Program-made: the position numbers and the translations under genes | Notes under the pieces: model-generated | Told to the model about the DNA's origin: nothing | What the model saw: only the letters and a program-made list of their open reading frames with translations | The model's database searches: none | IMG/VR virus record: IMGVR_UViG_3300008050_000086 | Location: 1 to 45,532 of that record | Reading direction: 5' to 3' (one strand) | Source of the DNA: a virus | DNA length: 45,532 nucleotides | Shown: positions 16,044 to 24,273 of the stretch, in pieces | Layout: every line of letters starts with the position of its first letter | Position numbering within the stretch: position 1 is the first letter of the stretch

Positions 16044-19000
16044 ATGGCGAATCTGGATCCAGAGGGCGCATATCGCTCCCTCGAAGACAGAACCAAACAA
16101 GCCATTCAGAGCCATTTTCCTATAGTAGGTAGGAAACATCGCCTGGAGTTGGTGGAATTGCGTGTTGAGTCGGACGACTCTACGCGGTCCTCTGCTCACC
16201 ACATCGATAATTTGACCTCACAAAGAGAAGCCCGCCTTAAGGACAACACTTGGGGACCTATGATTCGAGGGGACTTCAAACTAATCGATGTCGAGACAGG
16301 AAAGGTCATCGACCGAGGTGTACGTACATTAGCGCAACTCCCTAAAATAACGCGTAGGTACAGTTACATTGTCGATGGGAATGAGCGCCAGGTCCCGGGA
16401 ATGTTCAGACTGAACCCTGGGGCGTACCACCTAGAGGCAGATAACGGAGACCTCCTGGCCAAGTGGAATGTGGCCCAGGGAAGTAAGATTGGCTCCTTTG
16501 ATATTGTAGTGGAAAGAAAGGACCCGAAGAAGCTCGGCCTCTTGAGGTTGCGAGTTAAGAGTGGGACACAGTCTACTCGTCTTATTTCGTCCTACGAGAT
16601 CCTTAAGACCCTGGGCATCACCGACGGACAGATGAGCTCCGCCTGGGGAGAGAAGGTTCTAGAGGTAAATAAGAGGCTATCGAAGCCCGCAGATCTTCTC
16701 AACTTCCACGAAGCCTTGATGAAGAGGAAAGACCCTAAAGGGTACTCTCATCCTTCCCCGGCAGATGCGAGACAGTTCGTTAAGGAGACCTTCGAAGGAG
16801 CGGAAGTAAATCCCTCTACGATGTTGTCGTCCTTGGGGAAGAAGTTCTCCAACATAACCGGAGATGCACTCCTTCTTTCGTCTAAGAAAGTTATCGATAT
16901 CTCTAGAGGAGACGCGGAGGAGGACGATCGGCAGTCCTTAGCGAACAAGCAGCTCCACGGGATTGAAGACTTTGTCCACGAGGCTCTTACTAAGAAGAGC
17001 AAGATCTATGAGCTTCAGCGAAAGATTAAGAACAACCTGGACAGGAAGGATCGGATCGTCGAGATCATCCCTGCCTCTGAGCAGGGATACGGCAAAGCCA
17101 TAAAGTCCGTCTTCAAGGCAGCCCAGCTTCCAACACAGACCAATCCCCTACAGTTCATGTCGGAACATACCAAAACGACAATCATGGGCCAGGCGTTTGG
17201 CGGAGTTAAGGGAGATAAGATCAATCTCGACAGAGATAAGCTGATCAATCCTTCGCACTTAGGGCTACTGGACCCTCTCCAGACTCCCGAGAATCAGGCC
17301 ACAGGAATCACCCTCCATGTACCTCTTGGCGCTGAGAAGAAAGACAAGGCCCTCGTCACTCGAGTCCTCAACATAAAGACAGGGAAACTGGAGACCAAAA
17401 GTGCGGCCGAGCTTGAGAGAGCAGTGGTTGCCTACCCTGATCAGGCCCGTATTGAGAGGAAGAAGGACGGCTCTGTCAAGGTTACTCCCATGGATCGAAG
17501 CAGTACGACGGTCTACGATTCGGATAGGAGCACTGCGCAGAGACCTTGGTCTGAAGTCCAATACATCCTTCCGTCGGCTAAGCAGCTGTTCTCAGTCAGC
17601 GCCAACATGATCCCGTTCATTCAGAACAATAACGGGAACCGAGCGATGATGGCGGCTAAGCAGCAAGAACAGGCGGTGGGCCTCTTGCATAGAGAGAAGC
17701 CCCTAGTTCAGTCTTCGGCTTCTGGGTCCATGTCATTCGAGCAGCTAATGGGGGCGTTCTCCAGCACCATTAGCGACGTAACTGGGACAGTAACTAAGGT
17801 CACCGAAGACGAGGTCTTGGTAAAGACTAAAGAAGGAAAGACCGTAAAGCACAGCATCTACAACCATCACCCTCTGAATGGCTCGAAGCACATGATGCAC
17901 TCGAGTACTAAGGTGAAGGTCGGCGATCCCGTGAAGAAGGGTGGGTTGCTGGCGGACTCTAATTTCACAGAGGACGGGCAGCTGGCCCTTGGGACCAATC
18001 TCCGCGTTGGGTACCTTCCCTACCAGGGATACAACTTCGAGGACGGGATTGTGATCTCGGAGACAGCGGCCACTAAGTTGGTTTCGTCTCATCTGCATGT
18101 TGAGCAGGCGCTGATGACGCCTAATGTCGTAGTTAATAGAAAGCTGTGGAGAACCTACGCCGGCCTAAACAAGGCAACTCCTGAGATCCTCAAGAAGCTG
18201 GATGAAGACGGCATCATCAAGAAGGGTACGAAGGTCGAGCCCGGTGATGTGCTGATCGCGAAGCTGCATAAGACAGACCCGACTCGAGAGAACCAGGCAA
18301 TCCAAAAGGCCCTAAAGAGGGCTATCCGGGACTACTCCGATAAAGCAGTAACGTGGAAGCACGAATACAGTGGAGTCGTAGCCAGAGTAGTGAAGACTCG
18401 GAAGAAGATCTCCGTGTACATTCGCACAGAGCAGACCTTAGAGCCTGGGGATAAGCTCTCCGGTAGGCACGGCAATAAAGGGATTGTCACTAAGATCCTC
18501 CCTGACGATGAGATGCCTCACGACAAGAAAGGTAACGCGGTACATGTCCTTTTGAGTCCGGCGGGAGTCCCTTCTCGGATGAACGTAGGGCAGCTCCTGG
18601 AGACAGCCGCAGCCAAGATAGCTAAGAAGACCGGCAAGACCTATATGGTCGAGAACTTTGACCCGACCGTGGATTACACGCAGAAGGTTAAAGACGATCT
18701 AAAGAAGCACGGCCTTAGTGACACCGAGGAGCTATTCGACCCTGCAACTAATGCCAGCCTTGGGCAGGTCATGGTAGGGCCGCAGTACCTTCTTAAGTTG
18801 GACCATCAAGCAGAGAAGAAGATTTCTGCTCGAGCAGGTGGATATGGCTATGCCTACAAGCCCTCTGGAGAAGCCATCTCTGGATCGGGGATTGGCGTAG
18901 GCGGTCAAAAGATCGGGGCCCTGGACTCGTATGCGCTATTAGCTCATGGAGCGAAGCACAACCTAAGGGAGATGATGACCTACAAGTCCGATGCCGGCCA

Positions 19001-22000
19001 GGCAGAGGACGTTTGGTTAAAGATCATGGCAGGTGGACGCCCGCCTACCCCCAAAGTTCCTCGGTCTATGGACCACTTCAAGAAGTACCTTCGAGCCCTT
19101 GGAATCTACACAGAGCCCAAGGCGGGGGTTTATGGCCTGTCCCCGATGACGGATAAGCAGACGGTCGCCCAGAGTAAGGGACTGTTGACTCTCCCTGAGA
19201 AGACCCTGGCGGCCAAAGGTGCCCTGACTCGAGAGGAAAGAGGAGGTCTCTTTGATAAGGCGAAGACCGGAGGGATGGATGGGCAGTTTTGGTCCCACAT
19301 GGACCTCGGTATGCGAATGCCCAACCCAGTGTTCGAGGGGCCCATACAGGGAATCTTAGGACTGAAGAAGAAAGAGTTCGAGACTCTGGTCAGCGAGGAA
19401 GGGGCCGTCGGTAAGAAGTCGGGCTTCCAGATTATAGAAGAGAAGCTGAGAGCTATAAATGTCGACAAGGAACTCAAGAAGACCGAAGAAGATCTCAAGA
19501 CCGCAAAGAAGGCAGAGCTCAACAAGCTCTACAAAAAAGCTAGGTATCTCCGGGCTTTAAAAGAACTAAAGATCGCCCCGGTAGACGCGTATACCAATAA
19601 GGTTCTACCTGTTCTTCCCCCTAAGCTACGAAAAATTAGTATTGGGTACGACGGCTCCCAGATCATTGACCCCACTAACCAGCTGTATGCCGTAGTTGGG
19701 ATGATGACTCGACAATTAAAGAACGCAGAGAAGGAACGCCTTCCAACTAAGGAAGTTCATAAGATCCAAGGACAGCTCTACGATGCTGTTCGCGCCCTAC
19801 GGATGACCGGGATGCAGCTGGAGGGTAAGCAGCTTCCCAGCCTTATGGACTCTATGGCATCTACGCCTCCGAAGCATTCGTACTTCCAGAGTGGAGTACT
19901 CAACAAGAGACAGGACCTATCTGGGCGAACCGTAATCATCCCCGAGCCGAAACTGAATCTAGATGAGGTAGGTGTTCCGATCCCCGTTGCCATGGAGATG
20001 TACAAACCCTTCGTCATCAAAGAACTGTGGCGGAAGATGTCTAGAGCGAAGAGCCCCGGCCAGGCCCGAAAGATGATCAAAGAGAATGATCCCGCCGCAA
20101 CGGAGGCTCTGGAGAGGGTAGTCAAGGAGCGCCCCGTCCTGATGAAGAGGGACCCTGCACTGCACAAGTTCTCCGTAATGGCATTTAAGCCCAAGTTAGT
20201 TTCCGGCAAGGCCGTAAAGATCCATCCCCTTATTGTTGGAGGATTCAATGCTGACTTCGACGGAGATGCGATGGCCATGTTCGTGCCCATCTCTGATAAG
20301 GCTGTCGACGAGGCCCTGCACAAGATGCTCCCGTCTAAGAGTCTATTCTCTCCAACGCACGGAGGGATAATGGTTGCCCCGAGTCAGGACGCTCTACATG
20401 GGCTTTACCAGGCTACAAAATGGGGAAAGAAGGTCTCGGGTCAGTTCACTGAGAAAGAAGCACTCTCCAAGATGAAGTCTGGAGAGCTCAAAGCAGACTC
20501 GGTAATCAAAGTAACCGGGTTTGATAAGCCTACGACCCCCGGTCGCCTTAGCCTTAATGCGACTCTCCCGGACGGAGTTAAGGGAGATGAGCAGATCCTG
20601 TTCGACTCTAAATATCGCATGGCCAAGAAAGGTATGAAGAGCTTCGCATCCAGGGTCGCCAAAGAAGATCCGGAGGGATTTGGCAGGATGATCGATGCCT
20701 GGAAGGAGCTAGGGTTCACTCAGGCATTCCGAAGTGGGAGCTCTTTTAGTCTTAATGACTTCCACGACGGTAAGGAGATTAGAGACCAGGTTCTTCGGCC
20801 CTTCAAGAAGGAAGAGGCGACGGTTAGGAAGTCCTCCCTCTCCAGAAAGAAGAAGGACGCAAAGATTATCTCGATCTACAAGAAGGCTCAGGCTGCCCTG
20901 AAACAGGTAGGAGAGGCTCGGTATAAGAGGCTGGGAACCAACCGCATGTTCGAGTGGGCAGAGAGCGGGGCCAAGTCAGACTGGAATCAATTTAGTCAGC
21001 TAGTAATGGGCCCTATGCTTGTAGAGGACCCAAAGAAGCGAACAGTCCCCGTCCCTATCACTAAGTCTTTTGGTGAGGGTCTCCCTGTTTCTCAGTACTG
21101 GGCCTCTTTACATGGTGCCAGAAAGGGAACCCTGGATAGGGCGGCAGGAACTAAAGATCCTGGAGCACTGACTAAGGACCTAATCAACACAGTAATCAAC
21201 TACTCGGTAACTGTGGATGACTGTGGAACGAAGAAAGGGACCCTGCTTCCTACAAGTAATGCCGACATAGAAGGCAGGTACCTGGCGTCCGATGTGTCCC
21301 TTCGAGGAGGCGGAAACGTCTCTCGAGGTACTCTCATATCTACTCAGATACACGCTAGACTGAAGAACTCGGGACCTCAGAAAGTCCTGGTCAGGTCTCC
21401 TCTTCACTGTCAGCAAGGACAAGGTATCTGCGCTACGTGCTACGGCCTCAATGAGCGGGGGTCTCTGTATGCCAACGGCACAAACGTGGGCGTCATCGCA
21501 GGTCACGCCCTTGGAGAGCCCGTTACTCAAATGCAGATGAGGACCTTCCACACCGGAGGTGTTGGGACGGGGGTGACCGACTATTACGCAGGAGCCAAAG
21601 ACCTGTTTAAGGTTCCCCTCAAGCTGAGAGGCTCCGCTACTTTGGCGATAGTTTCTGGCACTGTTCAGAAGATTACGACAGATCCTCTAGGAGGTAAGGA
21701 AGTCCTTATCGACGGGAAGTCTCACACTATTCCCCACACCACGCCCCTTCTGGCTCATATTCGAGTAGGTACGAGAGTCAAGAAAGCAGATCCGCTGTCC
21801 TCAGGAAGAAGCAATCCGCATGACATCCTTAAGATCACTAACAATATCAACTCTGTAAGGAACCACCTGACAACTGAGCTGGATAAGCTGTACACAGAGA
21901 GCACAGGGAATGAGCGGAGAAGAAATATTGAAGTGGTAGTCAAAGCGATGACAAATGTCACTCGCGTGACGAGTGGGTCCGATCAGGAAGGACTGCTACG

Positions 22001-22370
22001 CGGACAGTTAATGCCCCTCTCTCAAGTAGAGGAGCGCAACAAGGAACTGAAGGCTGCAGGGCTGCCAGAAGTGAAACATACTCCTGTCCTCAAGCCACTT
22101 GATAAAGTACCCTTGTCCGGTCAGGAAGACTGGATGGCTCGCCTAAACTATCAGAGACTTAAGGATACCTTTATTGAGGGGTCGGCACAGAACTGGAAAT
22201 CGGATATCCATGGACATCCTATACCGGGTCTCGCCCATGGGGCAGAGTTTGGCCTAGAGCCTTCTTTACCAGTACCGACTTCGGTTAAGATACCAAGTAA
22301 GCCGACTATAAAATCAATTGCACCTATAACTCCCCAGAGAGGAATGTTCTCTGGGTTCTTCGGAGGTTAA
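16044..22370 (+). CDS. Single-chain beta-beta' fusion RNA polymerase
   Basis: This 2108-residue DNA-directed RNA polymerase has both large-subunit homologues in one chain. Beta-like half: YIVDGNERQVPGMFRLNPG; DPLQTPENQ (D410); IPFIQNNNGNRAMM (from 523); LALGTNLRVGYLPYQGYNFEDG (E666, D667); LEPGDKLSGRHGNKG (from 799); PAGVPSRMNVGQLLE; REMMTYKSDAG (about 975-985). Beta-prime-like half, from about 1040: LPPKLRKISIGYDGSQI with clamp-helix-like segment; QDLSGRTVIIPEP; HPLIVGGFNADFDGDAM, with the metal-binding Asp triad in NADFDGD at 1402-1408; bridge-helix region WASLHGARKGTLDRA (from 1686); zinc site C1727, C1789, C1796, C1799; MQMRTFHTGG (from 1830). The N-terminal beta-prime zinc domain is absent. 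ATG 16044 follows GGGAG. It lies between portal and virion-type genes, with the next start 2 bases after its stop. Cellular subunits total about 2750 residues, so this is a trimmed core. Confidence 0.97.
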   Translation: MANLDPEGAYRSLEDRTKQAIQSHFPIVGRKHRLELVELRVESDDSTRSSAHHIDNLTSQREARLKDNTWGPMIRGDFKLIDVETGKVIDRGVRTLAQLPKITRRYSYIVDGNERQVPGMFRLNPGAYHLEADNGDLLAKWNVAQGSKIGSFDIVVERKDPKKLGLLRLRVKSGTQSTRLISSYEILKTLGITDGQMSSAWGEKVLEVNKRLSKPADLLNFHEALMKRKDPKGYSHPSPADARQFVKETFEGAEVNPSTMLSSLGKKFSNITGDALLLSSKKVIDISRGDAEEDDRQSLANKQLHGIEDFVHEALTKKSKIYELQRKIKNNLDRKDRIVEIIPASEQGYGKAIKSVFKAAQLPTQTNPLQFMSEHTKTTIMGQAFGGVKGDKINLDRDKLINPSHLGLLDPLQTPENQATGITLHVPLGAEKKDKALVTRVLNIKTGKLETKSAAELERAVVAYPDQARIERKKDGSVKVTPMDRSSTTVYDSDRSTAQRPWSEVQYILPSAKQLFSVSANMIPFIQNNNGNRAMMAAKQQEQAVGLLHREKPLVQSSASGSMSFEQLMGAFSSTISDVTGTVTKVTEDEVLVKTKEGKTVKHSIYNHHPLNGSKHMMHSSTKVKVGDPVKKGGLLADSNFTEDGQLALGTNLRVGYLPYQGYNFEDGIVISETAATKLVSSHLHVEQALMTPNVVVNRKLWRTYAGLNKATPEILKKLDEDGIIKKGTKVEPGDVLIAKLHKTDPTRENQAIQKALKRAIRDYSDKAVTWKHEYSGVVARVVKTRKKISVYIRTEQTLEPGDKLSGRHGNKGIVTKILPDDEMPHDKKGNAVHVLLSPAGVPSRMNVGQLLETAAAKIAKKTGKTYMVENFDPTVDYTQKVKDDLKKHGLSDTEELFDPATNASLGQVMVGPQYLLKLDHQAEKKISARAGGYGYAYKPSGEAISGSGIGVGGQKIGALDSYALLAHGAKHNLREMMTYKSDAGQAEDVWLKIMAGGRPPTPKVPRSMDHFKKYLRALGIYTEPKAGVYGLSPMTDKQTVAQSKGLLTLPEKTLAAKGALTREERGGLFDKAKTGGMDGQFWSHMDLGMRMPNPVFEGPIQGILGLKKKEFETLVSEEGAVGKKSGFQIIEEKLRAINVDKELKKTEEDLKTAKKAELNKLYKKARYLRALKELKIAPVDAYTNKVLPVLPPKLRKISIGYDGSQIIDPTNQLYAVVGMMTRQLKNAEKERLPTKEVHKIQGQLYDAVRALRMTGMQLEGKQLPSLMDSMASTPPKHSYFQSGVLNKRQDLSGRTVIIPEPKLNLDEVGVPIPVAMEMYKPFVIKELWRKMSRAKSPGQARKMIKENDPAATEALERVVKERPVLMKRDPALHKFSVMAFKPKLVSGKAVKIHPLIVGGFNADFDGDAMAMFVPISDKAVDEALHKMLPSKSLFSPTHGGIMVAPSQDALHGLYQATKWGKKVSGQFTEKEALSKMKSGELKADSVIKVTGFDKPTTPGRLSLNATLPDGVKGDEQILFDSKYRMAKKGMKSFASRVAKEDPEGFGRMIDAWKELGFTQAFRSGSSFSLNDFHDGKEIRDQVLRPFKKEEATVRKSSLSRKKKDAKIISIYKKAQAALKQVGEARYKRLGTNRMFEWAESGAKSDWNQFSQLVMGPMLVEDPKKRTVPVPITKSFGEGLPVSQYWASLHGARKGTLDRAAGTKDPGALTKDLINTVINYSVTVDDCGTKKGTLLPTSNADIEGRYLASDVSLRGGGNVSRGTLISTQIHARLKNSGPQKVLVRSPLHCQQGQGICATCYGLNERGSLYANGTNVGVIAGHALGEPVTQMQMRTFHTGGVGTGVTDYYAGAKDLFKVPLKLRGSATLAIVSGTVQKITTDPLGGKEVLIDGKSHTIPHTTPLLAHIRVGTRVKKADPLSSGRSNPHDILKITNNINSVRNHLTTELDKLYTESTGNERRRNIEVVVKAMTNVTRVTSGSDQEGLLRGQLMPLSQVEERNKELKAAGLPEVKHTPVLKPLDKVPLSGQEDWMARLNYQRLKDTFIEGSAQNWKSDIHGHPIPGLAHGAEFGLEPSLPVPTSVKIPSKPTIKSIAPITPQRGMFSGFFGG

Positions 22371-22372
22371 TC

Positions 22373-22738
22373 GTGGACAAAATCGCAGCATATGAGGTCG
22401 CTCTAGAGCAGCACGCTATGGAAAAGCGTGCGGAGTATTTACTAGAGAATTATGGAACCTGTACTGGGGAGATGCCAGAAGCATACCTGCAGGCATTCCA
22501 TGAGCTGGACAAAACAGCTTGGGGTGCCGTCATATCCAATGCCGGAAAGGCACTGACTAGCCTTGGATCTAAGGCCAGCGGGGGACTTAGAGGCTTAGGC
22601 ATGAAGGCCGGTAAGGGCGGGCAGGGAGTCCAGATGTTTGGTAAGAACGTCTCTAACAAGGCCATTGGCGGGACTATCGTAGGCGGTGGCGCAGCAACCG
22701 GACTGGGCGGTGCATACGCACTAGGTAACAAGAAGTAG
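22373..22738 (+). CDS. Gly-rich virion protein, MDKxAAYE-type leader
   Basis: This 121-residue protein starts at GTG 22373, two bases after the RNA polymerase stop, so it is probably translated by coupling. The leader MDKIAAYEVALEQHAMEKRA resembles that of the protein at 31403 (MDKLAAYEGLLSEHPLWKE). It has a DKTAWG K-x-A motif and a C-terminal glycine zipper (AIGGTIVGGGAATGLGGAYA). Likely a minor virion protein that can insert in membranes. No named family. Confidence 0.6.
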   Translation: MDKIAAYEVALEQHAMEKRAEYLLENYGTCTGEMPEAYLQAFHELDKTAWGAVISNAGKALTSLGSKASGGLRGLGMKAGKGGQGVQMFGKNVSNKAIGGTIVGGGAATGLGGAYALGNKK

Positions 22739-22743
22739 GGATC

Positions 22744-23976
22744 ATGGGCAGAAACGCAGCAGCACCGGCGCGTCCAAGCGCTACTCGCATCTACCAGGGC
22801 AGAGTCACTGAAGTGTCTCCGTCTAGGTGGCTGTGCAAGGTGTACTGTAAACAGGCCAACAAGCCGATGATGAATGTGCGGATTCCTTCCCTCTACTCGC
22901 ATGCTGCGGGTGGGGAGGGGATTCACTACATGCCAGAGGTCGGTTGCTTCGTCTGGGTCTGTGTGCCTTCTGATTCTGAAGATACGGCATTCCTGCTACT
23001 GTCGGGTGCTAGCATAGTTAAAGACGCGTCCGCAGACTCCCAGCCAGGGTCGTTCGATATGAACCGCCCTCTCCTAAATCCAGGAGATCTAGCTCTCCTG
23101 ACGAGAGACGGTAACGGCCTCGCCCTCCGCAGAGGTGGAGTAGTAGAGTTACGAGGAACCCCGCTATCTAAGATAATCTTCGATCCGCCCCGTAATAGAA
23201 TTCTCAACATCGCAGAGACATACGAGGTACAAACCTTCGGAGGGTCTCTGGACTGGAGAAACCTGCGTCGTGAGGAGAGCGGCGACGGGCTAATGGGGAC
23301 TAGGTTCCAGATTAAGGCCAAAGAGTTTGCAGAGCACCCAGGGCACAGCGTCAGATTGACGCTCGGAAATACTGGAGAAGTTCTCCCCCTTCAGTCTGGG
23401 GATGATGCAGAAAAGCAGACCGAGGAAGAAACAGAATTTAAGTACACCTTGTCCTCTACCAGCAAGAAAGTAGAGGGACAGGATGTCGTAAGCGTTATCC
23501 CCGGACAAGAGATCACAGTCAAGACCAAGACGATTAAGGCTGTGAACCCGAGTGCCACAGTTGTTGACCTCACCGTCTTTAAGGATGAGACCGTATCCGA
23601 AGACAAACTTGAGAAGTCTTTGTCATTAGGGATAGATAGAGAGGGCGACCTCCAGCTCGAGACTGAGGGGGCTGTGAAGATCGATGCATCTTCTAAATGG
23701 GTAGAGATCGTAGTTGGCAGTTCTACTCCCTTTACAAATACAGAGGCTGCAGGTGCAAAGAAGGTACTGATCACTACAGGTAGTCAGGGCTCTACAGAGC
23801 CTGTCACGAGGGGATACTCCCTCATATCGGACTTAGCCCTATCCCTAACAGAGATCTCCGTAGCACTTAAGGGCCTAGGAATACCTACACCCAGTACTGA
23901 TGAATTTGTAGCGAGCGTCATAGAATCAGTCGGCGCGGGGGCCCCCTACCTATCCAATACCCTGGAGAGTGAGTGA
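22744..23976 (+). CDS. Baseplate/tail spike-like protein (OB-fold N-terminus)
   Basis: This 410-residue protein has an N-terminal domain (about 12-90: RIYQGRVTEVSPSRWLCKV, VRIPSLYSHAAGG, PEVGCFVWVCVPSDSED, AFLLLSG) resembling the OB-fold of gpV/gp5-type baseplate hub or spike proteins, in which a central hub needle starts with such a fold. The rest is rich in short beta strands and Thr/Val (TVKTKTIKAV, ATVVDLTVF), as in trimeric beta-helix spikes. A short helical C-terminus follows (LISDLALSLTEISVALKGLG). This is the only tail-like gene I can support in the window. The exact role (central spike or puncturing device) is inference. Confidence 0.6.
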   Translation: MGRNAAAPARPSATRIYQGRVTEVSPSRWLCKVYCKQANKPMMNVRIPSLYSHAAGGEGIHYMPEVGCFVWVCVPSDSEDTAFLLLSGASIVKDASADSQPGSFDMNRPLLNPGDLALLTRDGNGLALRRGGVVELRGTPLSKIIFDPPRNRILNIAETYEVQTFGGSLDWRNLRREESGDGLMGTRFQIKAKEFAEHPGHSVRLTLGNTGEVLPLQSGDDAEKQTEEETEFKYTLSSTSKKVEGQDVVSVIPGQEITVKTKTIKAVNPSATVVDLTVFKDETVSEDKLEKSLSLGIDREGDLQLETEGAVKIDASSKWVEIVVGSSTPFTNTEAAGAKKVLITTGSQGSTEPVTRGYSLISDLALSLTEISVALKGLGIPTPSTDEFVASVIESVGAGAPYLSNTLESE

Positions 23977-24263
23977 TGCCGATGTCTCCAGGAACCGCGA
24001 ATGCAGGCACTCCATCTCTCGCCAAAGAGATTAAGGACCTGGTCAAGCAGAAGAACACTGATTTCGCAGATAACATGGAAGACCAGTTGGACTGGCTTTT
24101 TGAGGCTATCGCTGAAGCTGTGATTACGCATATAACTACAAACATGCTGGTTGTTACCTCAGTCTCTACGGTAACTGCCCAAACTCCCGTTGGGGTCTCT
24201 CCTGCAGAGACCTACGCAGTAGGTAGTGGGACTGGGACCGGAACTTCGACTACGATTACTTGA
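23976..24263 (+). CDS. Small hypothetical virion-cluster protein
   Basis: This 95-residue protein has its start, ATG 23976, overlapping the previous stop (TGATG); a GTG three bases earlier is an alternative. The N-terminal half is helical (SLAKEIKDLVKQKNTDF, EDQLDWLFEAIAEAVITHI). The C-terminal half is Thr/Val/Gly-rich (TTNMLVVTSVSTVTAQ, GSGTGTGTSTTIT), like beta-strand tips of tail-tip or spike accessory proteins. It is encoded directly after the spike-like protein, so a partner of it is plausible. No family is recognised. Confidence 0.6.
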   Translation: MPMSPGTANAGTPSLAKEIKDLVKQKNTDFADNMEDQLDWLFEAIAEAVITHITTNMLVVTSVSTVTAQTPVGVSPAETYAVGSGTGTGTSTTIT

Positions 24264-24273
24264 GGATAAACAG

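Noticed and set aside
19778-20323. 181-residue minus-strand frame inside the RNA polymerase gene
   Set aside because: It lies opposite the catalytic-site region, which is fully explained by polymerase motifs; composition is typical of an antisense shadow.
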